This document shows, one piece after another, positions 23,870 through 37,084 of a DNA stretch of 64,000 nucleotides. Source of the stretch: Cynocephalus volans (lineage: Eukaryota > Chordata > Mammalia > Dermoptera > Cynocephalidae). The notes under the pieces were generated by a model that did not search any database, was not told the DNA's origin, and saw only the letters and a program-made list of their open reading frames with translations. Numbering within the stretch: position 1 is the stretch's first letter; each line of letters begins with the position of its first letter. The DNA lies in contig NC_084462.1 of assembly GCF_027409185.1 (NCBI RefSeq), positions 157,963,490 through 158,027,489 of the forward strand, in the 5' to 3' direction. Position numbers and translations under genes: made by a program.

Positions 23870-25965
23870 ATTAAAAAATTTTTTATTGTGTATATTTAAG
23901 GGGTACAACATGATGTTTTGACATACATATAGATAGTAAAATGGTTAAGATAGTCAAGCAAATTAACATATCTATCATCTCAGAGCTAACCATTTTTTGT
24001 GTATGGCAAGAGCCCCTAAATTCAGAATACATTTTTAGCAGAAACCCCAAATACAGTACAATATTATTAATTATAAACCTCATGTCATACATTAGATCTC
24101 TAGGCTTGTTAATCCTACAAATCTGCTACTTTGTACGTTTTGACCTACTTCTTCCCACTTCCTCCTACACCACCATCCCCGCCCCTGGTAAGTACTGTTT
24201 TATTCTCTATCTCGGTGCATTCAACTATTTTTTTTTTTACATTCCACATGTAAGTGAGATCATGCAGTATTTTTCTTTCTGTGTCTGGCTTATTTCACTT
24301 AGCCTAATGTCCTCCAGGTTCATCCATGTTGTGACATCCATGTTGTTCTTTCTCTTTTAAGGTTGAATAATATTCCATTGTCTATATACACCACAGTTTC
24401 TTCATCCATTCATGTGTTGACAGACCTTAGGTTTTTTCCATGTGCTGGCTATTGTGGATAATGCTGTAACAAACATGAGAATGCAGATATCTGTATGAGG
24501 TGGAAATTTCATTTCCTTTGGGTATATACCCAGAGGAGGGATTACGAGGTCATATGGTAGGTTATATTTTTAATTTCTTTAGGAATCTCCATGCTGTTTT
24601 CCACAATGGCTGCACCAATCTACATTCCTACCAACAACGTACATTCCTTTTCTCTACACACTCAGCAACACTTGTTATCTCTTATCTTTTTGATAAGTTT
24701 TCCTAACAGGTGTAAGGTGGTATCTTATTGTGGTTTTGATTTGCATTTCCCTGAAGTTTAGTGATATTGAGCACCTTTTCATATACACGTTGGCCATTTT
24801 TATGTCTTCTTTGGAAAAATGTCTCTTCAGATCCTTTATCCATTTTTTAACCAGGTTATTTAATTTTCTGCTGTTGAGTTGGATGAGTTCTTTATATATT
24901 TTTGATATTGAACACTTAGATATATGGCAAATATTTTTTCCCAATCTGTAGGTTACTTTTTAATTTTGATTATTTTGATTGTTTCCTTTGGCGCGTGGAA
25001 GCTTTTTAGCTTGAAGTAGTCCCATTTATTTATTTTTGTTTCTGTAGCCTGAGCTTTTGGTGTGATATCCAAAAAATCATTATCAAGAAGCTCCCCCCAC
25101 TGCTTTGTTCTAGGAGTTTTATAATTTCAGGTCTTATGTTTAGGTCTTTTAGTACCCTTGTCAAAAATTAGTCCTCTTAGTGCCCTTGTCAAAAATTAGT
25201 TGATTATATGTGCTTGGGTTTATTTCTGGGCTCTCAGTTCTAATACACTAGTCAATGTGTCTGTTTTTATGACAGCATCATACTATTTTGATTACTATGA
25301 GCTTTGTAATATAATTTGAAATCAGGAAGTGTGATGCCTCTAACTTTTTCTTTTTCATATTTTGGATACTACAAATGTTTGAATAACATTAATTCTTCCA
25401 ATCCATGAGCACTGGCTATCTTTCCATTTATTTGTGTCTTCTTCAATTTCATCATTGTTTTATAGTTTTCAACATATAGATCTTTCACCTCCTTGGTTAA
25501 GATTATTCCTAAGTATTTCATTTTATTTTATCTTATTTTTGATGCTATTTTAAATGGGACTGCTTTCTTGGTTTCCTTTTTGGACAAGTCATTATTTATG
25601 TACAGAAATAAAACTCGTTTTTTCATATTAATTTTATATGCTGCAACTTTACTGATTTCTTTTATTAGTTCTAAAAGTTTTTTTGTGGCATCTTTGGGAT
25701 TTTCTACATATAGGAACATGTTATTGACAAATGGAGACAATTTTATTTCTTTCATTCTGATTTGTATGTCTATCATTTCTTTTTCTTGTCTGATTATTCT
25801 TCTAGTACTTCTAGTTTTATGTTGAATAAAAGTGGCAAGAGTGGGTATCCTTGCCTTGTACCAGTTCTTAGAGAAAAAGCTTTCAGTTTTCCCTGTTGAT
25901 TATGTTAGCCTTGGGTTTTTCATAAATACTCTTTCTTATGTTGAGGAAATTTCCTTCTATACCTA
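23870..25965 (-). mobile_element. L1 (L1MA-like) 3' half: ORF2 RT to 3' end
   Basis: On the minus strand, broken ORF2 is readable as reverse-transcriptase pieces (FVNNMFLYVENPKDATKKLL near 25730) and the ORF2 C-terminal end ([20 protein letters not shown] near 24830), then the 3'UTR to about 23870. Stops and frameshifts are frequent. It joins the oppositely oriented piece 25966-27440, giving a 5'-inverted L1. Confidence 0.85.
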
Positions 25966-27440
25966 AAGTTGTTATCACCTTGAAATAGACTATTATAACA
26001 AGAAGATGTTCTATGTAAGCCTCATGGTAACCACAAAGCAAAAAACTATAGCAGCTAAACAAATGATGAAAAGAAAGGAATCAAAGTGAAGCACTATGAA
26101 AAATCACCAAATTACAAGGGAAAACAATAGGAGAGAAGGAAAGGAACAAAGGATCTATAAAACCACGATAAAACAATTAACAAAATGGCAGAAGAAAGTC
26201 CTTACCTATCAATAATAACATTAGATATAAATGGATTAAATTCTCCAATCAAAAGACATAAAGTGGCTAAATGGATTTAAAAAACAAGATCCAATATATG
26301 CTGCCCACAAGAAACTCACTTTAGCTTTAAGGACACATACAAGCTGAAAGTGTAAAAATGTAAAAAGATATTCCACGCAAATGGTAACCAAAAGAGAGCA
26401 GGGGTCACTATACTTAGATCAGACAAAATAGACTTCAAGTCAAAAGCTGTCACAGGTGACAAAGAAGACCATTATTTAATGATAAAGAGGTCAGTCCATC
26501 AAGAGGACATAACAACTGTAAATGCAATGTACCCAACATCAGAGCACTTAAATTTATAAAGCAAATATTAATGGATATGAAGGGAGAAATAGATAGCAAT
26601 ACAATAATAGTAGGGGACTTGAATACCCTAGTTTCAACAATGAATAGATCAACCAAATAAAAAAGTACAGTAATAAGGAAATACTGGACTTGAACAATAC
26701 TTTAGACTGAATGGACCTAACAGACATTGCTATGGGTCAAATGTGTCCCCCAAAAGTTCATGTGTTAGAAACTTAGTGTGAAGAGGGTGGGAAATCCAAT
26801 TATGGTATTTGAAAGGTAGGGCCTTTGAGAGGTGATTGGATCTTGACAACTGGGCCCTATGGAGTACTAGGTTGATGACTGAATGGACTGTCATGTGTGT
26901 GGACTGGTGGCTTTATAAGGAGAGCACACGGAAAAGCTCTTGCTCTTGCCATCCTTGCCATGTGATTGCTTGCATTGCCAAAAGACCCTGTAGAGAGTTC
27001 CTACCCAGAAGAAGGCCCTCACCAGATGTGCCAGGTGGACCATAGACTTTCCAGTGTCCAAAACTGTAAGAAATAAATTTTGTTTTTTAATAAATACCCA
27101 GTTTGGGGTATTCTGTTATAAGCAATAGAAAATAGATTAATGCAGATATATACAGAACTTTCCATCCAACAGCAGCAGAATACACATTCTTCTCTAGCAT
27201 GCAGGGAACATTTTCCAGGATAAACCACATGTTAAGCCACAAAACAAATCTTAACAAATTTAAGATTAAAATCATATCAAGTATTGTTTCTAACCACAAT
27301 GGTATGAAACTAGAAATCAGTAATAGGAGGAATTTTGAGAAAATTCACAAATACATAGAAATTAGACAATATGCTCCTGAACAACCAGTGGGTCAGAGAA
27401 GAAATCAAGAGAATTATGCACTAAACATCAGAGGAACACA
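25966..27440 (+). mobile_element. L1 endonuclease-region segment in inverted orientation
   Basis: Plus-strand sequence matching the L1MA interval from just before ORF2 into the endonuclease region (AATGGATTAAATTCTCCAAT, TATTCCACGCAAATGG, CATGTTAAGCCACAAAAC). It lies upstream, in element order, of the RT half at 23870-25965 but points the other way. An MST-type LTR is inserted at 26728-27144. Confidence 0.8.
26728..27144 (+). mobile_element. Solo LTR of ERVL-MaLR (MST-like)
   Basis: 417 bp, TG...CA ends, flanked by GACAT and GATAT (5-bp duplication, one mismatch). Wording is MST-like: GTGTCCCCCAAAAGTTCATG at the start, AGAAATAAATTTTG and ACCCAGTTTGGGGTATT near the end. No internal viral genes. 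Confidence 0.8.
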
Positions 27441-27504
27441 TAACTAATTTATGGGAGAAAGGTGTCAAAGGAGGTTTCCTGAAAGAGATAGCAATTAAAC
27501 TCTT

Positions 27505-27627
27505 AAAGAATGAGTAGGCAGTGTTATAATCACCTACTCATTCTTTACGGGTTAAGATCCCCCTAACCATCAGCTACCAAAAACAAAAAAAGAAAGAAAG
27601 AAAGAAAAGAAGGAAAGAATAAGTAGG
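27505..27627 (+). mobile_element. 5'-truncated CYN fragment with an inverted target copy
   Basis: A CYN 3' end (GGGTTAAGATCCCCCTAACC plus AAAGAAAG tail, 27547-27613). A perfect 14-bp inverted repeat (27505-27518 against 27533-27546) lies immediately before it, and a near-identical direct copy at 27614-27627 follows. Confidence 0.65.
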
Positions 27628-28839
27628 ACTTGGCCAATTCAAGTAGAAAAGGGCATTTCAGGCAGAGGAGACTGAATGAGCAAAAGTAAGGACACAACAA
27701 ATCACCATGCCAGGTCAGCATGGCTGGAAGCCATAGCAAGAGTGCAGAGAAAGGAGCTAACAGACACAGAGGTCACATTGACTTAACTCAATACTTACTG
27801 AATTTCTAACAAGTACCTGGCCACATGCTAGGTACTGGACATAATACACTAAAACAGAGTTCTGGCCCTCATGACTTCAGTCTAGTAAGGAAGACTATGT
27901 GAAGACCATTTATCTCACAAGTGATGAAGCATTTAAGCTAGGGAATTACATGGTCAAATTTTTATTTTTTGGTACAATTCTATGGCAACCATAGGTAAGA
28001 TGGATTTTACCAGATCAGACAGGAGGCCTCTGCAGAGTCCACATGAGAGATAGAGAGGACCTAACTAGTAATGATAGTTGAGACAGACTAGACACAATTA
28101 GAAAATAATTAAGTGATCAAATTTGTTTTCTGTATGCCCACACTAGCTACTAGCAACCCTTATTTTCTTTACTCAGTATTCACAAACCATCTATGACATA
28201 TTCTAGAACTTTGCTGAGAATCTATATCAAGTTTGATGGTCTACAGATTGTAGACTCCACTTTTCTTCTCCTTGAGGACAATTGGTACATATGTCCATTT
28301 CTAGTCCATGACATCTCTTGAAGATGGTACACAATTACATTTGCAGGTTCTTTCAGTGCCCCAGATGTAACAGTCATCTGTCAACTTTCTGGCTTTCAAA
28401 TATTCAACTCTTCCTTGCAGGGAACTGATCTGTAAAATAGTACACAATGGAAGCCAAAATATAAGATCTTACTCTTCCCAGTACCAGATATCAGAAGACA
28501 AACACGTGACCTAAAATATTCCCATCTGGAATTTGAAACAGGAGTGGCACAAAGGAGACAGAATTCACCTAGCAGCAGCCAAAGAGCCCTGACCAAATTG
28601 TTCTTGCTGCATAACCACTAGAGTCTACTCCTCTAGCCTTCTAACAATTTGGTGAGCCTCCATTATCCTTCTAATAAATCCTCTTTCTGCTTAAGGCAGC
28701 CAGAATTACCTTTTATTGCTGTAACAAGAATTCTGACCAAAATTCCTAGATAGAATTTGCCTGGGCCCAGAAATATGAATATAAAGTACCTAAATATCCT
28801 GTCTTCATTCTGATCATCTTTATTATAGCTAAGACAGCA

Positions 28840-29090
28840 GTCACTCACTACATGCCAATTACTTTCTAAGCATTTTGCAGGCATCATCTTACCAAATACT
28901 CACAGAATCTCACTGAATTACATAACAACTGAAGTTGGTGCTATTACTCCCTTTTAGTTTAAGAAGTTGAGGCTCAGAGAAATCAAGTAACTTACCCAAG
29001 ATAACCAGAAAATAGGAATGGAAGTGATACAAACTCAGGCGGTACAAGTCTAAAGCCAGCACACTTAATGACTACGTTATACAGTGACTC
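28840..29090 (-). repeat. MIR SINE, antisense
   Basis: Complement of MIR: CTACATGCCAATTACTTTC, then AAGTTGAGGCTCAGAGAAATC, then AAGTAACTTACCCAAG. In TMED8 intron 1. Confidence 0.75.
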
Positions 29091-30156
29091 CTTTTTAAAT
29101 CTTTTTAATTATGAAATATAACATATACAGAAAAGTACACAGAAATGTATAGCTCAATAAGTTATCAAAAATACCTATATAACCACCACTCAGGCTAAGA
29201 AACAGAAGCACTCCAAAAGCTCTACACGCGACCCTCCCAATCATTACCTGAATCTTTCCCCCTCAGGGCAACCATTATCCTAACTATGAAAATCATTTCT
29301 TTGCTTTGCTTTAGAGTTGGGCCACCTAAATATGCATTCCTAAACAGTACTGCTTAATTCTGCTGTTTTCTGAATGCTGTATGGAAATGACACAGAATGT
29401 CTTCTTTTCGGTATGGCTTATTTCACTCAACATTATTTTGAGTTTGAAAGATTCATCCATATTGTAGGTAGGTTTGCTCATTTTCATTGCTGTACACTAT
29501 TTCATGAATACATCATAATTTATCAATCTATTGATGATATTTGGGTTATATCTAGTTTTTGGCCATTATGAATATTCTTATACATGTCTCTTGGCTACAG
29601 TGCATGCATTTATGTTGGATATCAACGCAGAAATGGAATGGTTAAGTCATAGAAATTTGAATGTTAAAGTTTGGTATATACTGCCAAACTATTTTCTAAA
29701 GGATTGCACCAAATATATACTCCTTCTAGCATTGTAGGATCATTCTCAATACTCTGTATCTTCTCTGACATTTGGTAATGTTAATTTTTTTTTAATTTGG
29801 GCCATTCTGGTGGGTATGTGCTCATTTAGTTCATATTTCACTGATGGCTTATGTTTCTTGGCCATTTAGAAATCTTTTGTAAAGTGCCTGTCCAAATCTC
29901 TTGCCTGTTTTTCTACTGCATTGTCTGTCTTTTCATGACTTGTAGGAATTCTGAATACAAACCTTTGTTAATTACATGTGTTATAATTACCCGCTTCCAC
30001 TCTGTGACTTACCTTTTCACTCTTATAGTGATGTGCTTTGATGAACTTCAAAGTTCCTTAATGGAGTCAAAAGTTATCAACTTTTCCAACAGGCTTTGTG
30101 TGTCTCATTTAAGATGTCTTTCACTATACTGAGATCCAGAAAATATTCTCCTGAAT

Positions 30157-30887
30157 TGTAGAGGATGCATAAAGCATATGTACTTCACAGGCCTGGTTTT
30201 CCAAAGCCTTGCAGTTTCAAATATTCACCTTACAAAAAACAAGAAATTTTCCCCAGGCTATTGAATCTCTGTTGTAAGATAAAGAGTTGTAGGCTGGCCC
30301 GTGGCTCACTCGGTAGAGTGCGGTGCTAATAACACCAAGGCCACGGGTTCGGATCCTATATAGGGATGGCCGGTTTGCTCACTGGCTGAGCATGGTGCTG
30401 ACAACACCAAGCCAAGGGTTGAGATCCCCTTACTGGTCATCTTTAAAAAAAAAAAAAAAAGAGTTGTAACAAAGCAAGGCTGCTGGTTCAAAGACAGACA
30501 AGTTACTGATTGATATGTAAAGATATCAGGAAATTGCTATAAGAAGAGAATGTTTGCTAAGATCAAGCTTTTGTTGGTGGATCACTTAATTGCCTAATAG
30601 AATGTCATCTGGCTTGTTTCACTGAAAGTTACCAGCCTATACTGTTAAACTATAACCCCACCTATGTCTCTTCCTGTAACTTCCTGGACTGGAGAATAAA
30701 TACAGGAAGGGAACCCCAATTCGTGGTTAATTTCCCAAATGGAAGGAATGCCTCTCTCTTCAGGGTTCCAGGAGATTAACCACTTTGGGGCTTCTCACTG
30801 CTCAGAAGAGATGGGCTTTGAGTAATTCTTTGCAGCTCTGTCACCCAGGGTAAGAGGGGTGAAAAATCCGTGGGGGGCAAAGCAACA
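30157..30887 (+). mobile_element. Solo endogenous retrovirus LTR (about 560 bp plus a nested SINE)
   Basis: Starts TGTAGAGG, ends CAACA, flanked by the perfect 6-bp duplication CTGAAT (30151-30156, 30888-30893). Holds an AATAAATAC signal near 30697. A CYN dimer (30292-30457) is nested inside. No gag, pol or env. A 6-bp duplication points to a class II-type integrase; family not identified. Confidence 0.75.
30292..30457 (+). mobile_element. CYN-type SINE dimer
   Basis: Dimer with the joint CCTATATAGGGATGGCCGG and a pure A tail, inside the solo LTR. Duplication AAAGAGTTGTA at 30281-30291 and 30458-30468. Confidence 0.88.
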
Positions 30888-32040
30888 CTGAATTATCTTT
30901 TAGGAGCTCATTGTATTGCCTTTCACATCTTGATCTATAATCCACCTAGAGTCAATTTTTTGTGTACATGGTGTGTGGATCAAGTTTATTTTCTTTTTTA
31001 TCTTTTCTGTTAGGATATTCAATTGTAGCAGCAACATTTACCATCTCTCCTCCACTACTCTACAGTAAAATCTTTGTTACAAATCAAACAACTGTATAAA
31101 TGTGGCTGTTTCTAGGCTTTCAATTCTATTTCTAGAGCCTGTCTAACTATTCCACAAAAGCTTTAAAGTCTTAATATCTGATAGAGTAAATCTTTCCATG
31201 TTATTGTTCTTACTCAAGAGTGTCTTTGCTATTTACGACCTTTCATTTCTACATATATTTTAAAACCAACTTGTCAAATTTCACCCCAAAAACCTGCTGG
31301 GACTATTATTTGGATTGCATTTTATTTACAAATCAAGTCAGGAAGAACTGACATCTTTACAATATTGAGTCTTCCACTTGATAAATATGGTACATCCTTC
31401 ATTTAGATATACTTTAATTTCTCTCAATAATATATTTTAATCCTCTGCATAAGGTTTTGCATAGGTATTTGAATTTCATTCCAACGTATTTGAATTTTTT
31501 GTTACTCTATGGTAAATAACATTTTTATATATTTTTTAACTTTGTTGCTGGTATATATAAATGCAATGGAATGTTTTATATTGGCTCTGTATCCAGCAAT
31601 CCTGTCAAAATTACTTATTAATTCCAATAACTTATCTATAGATAACTTTTGGATTTTCCATGTAAACAGTCATCATCTACAAACAACAGGTTGAACAGAT
31701 TCCTTTATTATCCTTTTATCTTTTATTTTTCTTTTCTGATTCTACTAGCTAAAATATCCAGTAAAATGATGAATAAAAAGTGAGAGTGGGCACCCATATC
31801 TTAGTCCCAATCATAAGAGGAAAACCTTCAAATTTCACCATTAAGTTTAATGTTTGTTCCAACTTTTTTTGTAGATATGCTTTACCAAGTTAAGGAAGTT
31901 TCCTTTTATTCCCAGTTTGCTAAGATTTTTTAATCATAATAGATGTTAAATATTATCAAACACTTTTTTTCTGCATCTATTAAACTAATCATAATTTTCT
32001 CCTCTAATGCATTAAAATGGTGATTTATGATGACTTTTTA

Positions 32041-32139
32041 TTTTTTTATTTTTTTAAACGATGACCAGTAAAGAGATCCAAACCCATGGCCTTGATGTTA
32101 TCAGCATCACACTCTCCCAAGTGAGCCATGGGCCAGCTC
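32041..32139 (-). mobile_element. CYN-type SINE monomer
   Basis: Minus-strand monomer; duplication TATGATGACTTTTTA at 32026-32040 and near-identically from 32140. More diverged than the dimers. Confidence 0.82.
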
Positions 32140-32579
32140 TATGATGACTTTTTAAAAATGTTAAAACAACTTTGCACTACTGGAAAAACTCAACTTGGTC
32201 ACATATATATTGCTGGATTCAGTCTGCTGACATTTTGTTTATGATTTTTTGCACCTATATTAATGAGTGAGATGAAATTGCTATTTTTCTTTCATCTAGG
32301 ATCATTTTGATTCTGCCTGAAGGATTTAGTTATTTCTTTAGTGCAAGTCTGCTGGTGATAAATCCTGTTTTTAATTACCCGAAAATGTTTTTATTTCACC
32401 TTCACTTTTGAAGAGTATTTTCACTGAAAAAAAAATTCTCTATCGGTAGTTATTTTCTTTCAGTATTGCAAAGATAATCTAGCTTTCACTGCTCTGTGCA
32501 GAAGTCAGATATCAGTCTAATTGTCAGATGTCCATTTGAAGGGAGACTGTCATTTTTCTCTGCCTACTTTGAATATTTC

Positions 32580-33290
32580 TCTTTGCTTTGGTTTTACAGC
32601 AGTTTTAACTGGTAACTCCAAAATCTGATACCCCTACGGATCCATTTTTACTGTTTCTTGTTTCTTTTGATTTTTGTTCATGTTATCTCTTCTTCTCATG
32701 TGTCCAGTCATTTTTGATACATGCCAGAAATTGTTCTTGCAAATTTGTTTGTAGAAATAATTTGAGGCCTAGAATGATCCTTCAGAGAGGATGTGCCTTT
32801 GCTTCTACTGGACACCTGGGAACACTAGAATCCTGGAGTCACCTTAATCCATTTCATGAACGTAGATGATTCTGAGACTGAGCTGCAGTCCCTGCAATGG
32901 CTTACTTCTAGGTCATGGCCTTTCATGGTCCTAACCCAGAGGAAATGAGGTTCCCCAGGTTTCTCCCTACTTAATGGGAGAAACATTAATCTCTGTTACT
33001 TTAGTCCAGAGAGGCACTTTTCATGCCCTTGCCACTCAGCCTCCTATTCAGGAATTCAGCATATGCCCTCAGGGAACAAAGAAACCCCAAAATAGACTCT
33101 AGACCTTGAATCTCTGTGTTTATACCTCTCACATGGATCACAGCCTGGTAATTCTTCATTATTGTGCTCTCGCTCCAGTATCTTCAAGCAGATGTTTATA
33201 TTTCATCCATTTTTTTCTAATTGTCCCCAGTGAGAGAACTGGTCCCAAGTACCTAGTCTGCCATTAGTGAAAACAGAAACCCATATTGCC
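32580..33290 (-). repeat. Probable old L1/HAL1-type sequence, antisense
   Basis: Wording such as ATTTGAGGCCTAGAATGATC and TCTGATACCCCTACGGATCC is like old LINE sequence read in reverse. Family not certain. A CYN tail scrap (CGGCCAGCCACCAAA) is at 33375-33395. Confidence 0.4.
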
Positions 33291-33769
33291 TCTTTACACT
33301 TTTCAATTTGAAGATACTTTAATGAACAGAATGAAAACAAAATAGAAGTTTAAAAATTCTGCCCATCTCCGTAACGGCCAGCCACCAAAAAAAAGTCTAT
33401 CTTCTCTCTTTCATTGATTAATAGTATCAGTTTATCTAAGTAGTTGTTCTATCCTCGTTTGGCTTATCCTGTCACTCAGATCATAATGAAGACTTCAGTA
33501 AGGTTGAATTTTTAGACAGAAATGAAATTAGCACAAAAATAATGGAAAAGAGCAGTAGATTTAAAGAATAACATAAAATTAATCCCCAAGGAGATTTACA
33601 AACTTTATTTCATAAAAAATTCTTCTGAGAGAAAAAGGTCCAGAAAAGGTCAGTTCCTGATGAGCAGAAAAGCAATACAGACATAAAGAAAGGCTCAAAT
33701 TTAGGATATAAACACAGAGAAGAATCTTGTGGCATGCTCGTGTGTGTGTGTGTATGTGTGTGTATTTTT

Positions 33770-34490
33770 TTTTCTAGATAGGTAATATACACTTTGTTCA
33801 AAATTCAAAAAGTGTAAAAGTATACAGTGAAAACTTCCTCCCATGTCAGCCCCTACCTACAGAAGAAATCAATGTCATTAGGTTATGTGTAGTCTTCCAA
33901 AGATATTTTACGCATATAAAAAAAAAGCACGTGTAATTGTTATACACACACATATATATTCTTTTTCACTGTTTTTTACTGGACACGCTACCATGCACTT
34001 TATTTTTTCCACTTATAACTCAGAGATCTTTTCATAACTGTACATGAAAAGCTTCCTCATTCTTTTCTACAGCTGATTTAACTGTAGAAATCAGTTAAAT
34101 TTCTAATTTAATAATGTATTTACCATAATTTATTTACCCAGTTCTGTACTGATAGACATTCATGTTCTTTCTAATCTTTTACCATTACAAACAATGCTAT
34201 AACAGCCTTGTGTCTACGTCATTAAACGAAGTATAAATAAATCTATAGCATAAATTCCTGGAAGAAATGGGTCAATGGGGGCATACACTGTAATTTTGAT
34301 GGATATTGACAAATTGTTCTCCATAACTTCTGTACCAACTTACAATCCAATCAGCAATGCATGAAAGTATTTGTTTCTGCACACCCTTACCCACATAGCA
34401 GCAAACTACTTGCTACGTGGCTATGAGTTGTTATGAGTTTCATTTCCCTTATTATGAGTTAGGTTGAGTATTTTTCATATGTTAAGAGCC
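33770..34490 (-). mobile_element. Old L1 3' end, antisense
   Basis: Complement of an L1M-type 3' end: TATACAGTGAAAACTTCC, CAGAGATCTTTTCATAACTG, ATTTACCCAGTTCTGTACTG. A TG-rich patch lies at 33738-33770. Confidence 0.6.
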
Positions 34491-35226
34491 ACTTCTCATA
34501 GCATTTTAACAGCTTAACATGTTTAGGAAAAAAGTGAATAAGGATATTGCTTTGATTTTTAAGTTTAAAGAAGTTCCTTAAATTATATAATTACTTCTGG
34601 TAAAACAACTTGTAATTGAATTCAGAGAGGCAGGAAGTAAAAAAGGGAGAAAGAAAAACATAAGTTTATTTCCAGAAGTATAAAATGTGAGAGATGGAGT
34701 CCTGTTTTAGAGAGAAAAAACAATTAAGAACACAGCCTTTTAGGTTTCTTAAATTTACTTAGTAAAATTTAAACCACTACAAAGTAGCAGTAGCCGATTT
34801 TTCTAAAGTATAGCTTTTAGTGTATCAGCCAAATATAAGCCAATTCTGCAAGTATTCCTACAAACACCAAAGAAACCAGGACAGGTTTTGCAAATTTAGA
34901 TGGTATGTGGGAAAATGTTTTTTATTCTAATATGCATGTATTTATTTTAAGATGTATTAAAAAAAATTGATACATCAAACTAGAAATACCATGCATATTA
35001 TTTAGAATGAAACAAAAATTTAAACATCAACTTAAAGAAAAAATAGTAACCAAACAATATTCCCTAATGTGCCAAAATCAGTGCCATAGTTACTGAATGG
35101 TCAAAATCTTGGCAACAATGAACAGAAAAGAAAAAAATGGAAGCTCAAGAATAATTCAATTTATAATTGGTGGCCACTAAAGCAAAAGTGGGGGAAAAGG
35201 AAAAACTTTTTAAAAATAATTTATTT
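34490..35226. other. TMED8: TMED8 intron 1, no gene or repeat recognised
   Basis: AT-rich sequence without a sustained frame, RNA gene or clear transposon. Confidence 0.4.
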
Positions 35227-35242
35227 TATATTTGACAAATTT

Positions 35243-35418
35243 TTTTTTTTTTTTTTTTTTTTTTAAAGATGACTGGTAAGGGGATCTTAACCCTTGACTT
35301 GGTGTTGTGAGCACCACGCTCAGCCAGTGAGCGAACCGACCATCCGTATATGGGATCCGAACCTGTGGCCTTGGTGTTCTCAGCACCGCACTCTCCCGAG
35401 TGAGCCACGGGCCGGCCC
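35243..35418 (-). mobile_element. CYN-type SINE dimer
   Basis: Minus-strand dimer with a 22-base A tail and a 16-bp duplication TATATTTGACAAATTT (35227-35242, 35419-35434). Confidence 0.9.
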
Positions 35419-35434
35419 TATATTTGACAAATTT

Positions 35435-36561
35435 TAACACATGAGTTTTCCTTCTATATTACCAGAGTATGGTTTCAGACATTTTGATCATGCTACAGAT
35501 TCGAACTTACTGTGTACTTTGTACTTTCCCTACAAAGAAAATCAAAAAGCAGGTTTTTTCCCAAGGTATTTGAATATCAGGTTAGGGTTCTTTAGAACAA
35601 GTCCCATAGGACTTACCCTTCACTAAACAGGCTGCAAAGAGATAATTAGCCTGGCCTTTTAGATTCCAGTGCAGAGGAACCAAAAGCAAGCTATGTGGTT
35701 ACAGAGTCAAGAGACTTACACGAAAACAAATTTTTCTGAGTTTATGTTCCAATCAAATCCAGTGACCATGCAAACTACTTTCTCCTCAGCCCTATATAAG
35801 TATGACATGCGTGATCATTCATGTTACACACCTTGAGTTGTACTGTGTGAACTGAATTAAGATATAACTAATGAATTATGTTAACACTGTAAAAACACAA
35901 CACTGTAAGAAAAACCAATCAAATAGCCACAGGCAGACTAATTTTTAACGTTTTGACATAAAACCACAATAAAAAACTAAAAAACTTAAGGGCTCTTTGT
36001 TATAGCCTTCTCACTCATATAAAACATCCAGTATGGTAGCCATCAAATTTTAAATTTTAATGTTAGTTGAAATAGCCACAGACACAGAACATTTCCATCA
36101 CTGCATAAAGACTTATTGCGTTGCTCTAAGTCCTTCATTGGAATCATAAACAAGTTTACCTGACCTGTTTCCAGTCCTCAATGTCTATATGCATTGATAG
36201 CTCTTAGGGTCGTATACACCAAACTAAGCTCCACTGCTGACTTCAGGGTCATAAGAGACTTTGCCCTTTATTTTCCCCAAAGCTCTCTAAACTTAAAGAA
36301 AAAAGAAAAAAAATTACCTGCCCATAAGTGATGCAACATGCATGCCTCAGAGAGTCTCATGATACAAGGAATGCTCTCTCTTGAGAACTGAAGAACCCAG
36401 GTGCACCAAATGAAAAACTATTAAAAACTATTACAGTTCATAAAGCAATAAGAACACCATGACCACTGGAGAGCTCAGTTTGTAAGAACATAAGCCCTTT
36501 CTTCCTTTTCACCAAAACCTTAGCTAACAAACATGAAGGCCCTCAAAAGATATTCTCTGCA
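35435..36561. other. TMED8: TMED8 intron 1, no gene or repeat recognised
   Basis: AT-rich intron sequence; short accidental frames only. Confidence 0.4.
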
Positions 36562-36575
36562 AAGAACACTTTTTT

Positions 36576-36737
36576 TTTTTTTAAGATGACCGGTAAGGGG
36601 ATCTTAACCCTTGACTTGGTGTTGTCAGCACCACGCTCACACAGTGAGCTAACCGGCCATCCCATATGGGATCCGAACCCGTGGCCTTGGTGTTATCAGC
36701 ACCACACTCTCCCGAGTGAGCCACGGACCGGCCCCTA
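36576..36737 (-). mobile_element. CYN-type SINE dimer
   Basis: Minus-strand dimer; duplication AAGAACACTTTTT at 36562-36574 and 36738-36750. Confidence 0.9.
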
Positions 36738-37084
36738 AGAACACTTTTTAAAACAAGTTATAGTTATTCTGGATAATGACAAATTCCTGCTTTGAAGGAA
36801 TAAGGTACATGGAAAAACCAAAACCCTTAATTCAATAACAACTGAATATCCAACGTCATTTCTTGCTGCTGTTTCCTATCAAAGGGTGACAGAAATCTCT
36901 TTTAATTTCATTCTTTCTTAGCTCTCTATGGCTTACTCATTGGAAGATTTTCTAGAAGATTCATAGGCAGAAGGATCCAATCAAACTCCTAATTTAAAGC
37001 AGGTTTTTGGGTTTACTCCTAAGCCTATAAAACACTGGCCCAAGCCAAATGCAGCATTTCCACACTGCTTTAGAAACCCAGCTT

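Larger units (their letters stand above)
29095..32575 (-). mobile_element. Old L1 antisense, split by a solo LTR and CYN SINEs
   Basis: 3' end at left (AAGTACACAGAAATGTATAG, then ATCCATATTGTAG), with ORF2-derived sequence continuing to about 32570. The L1 reads straight through when the LTR at 30157-30887 is removed (CTCCTGAAT joins TATCTTTTAGG). A CYN monomer sits at 32041-32139. Confidence 0.7.
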
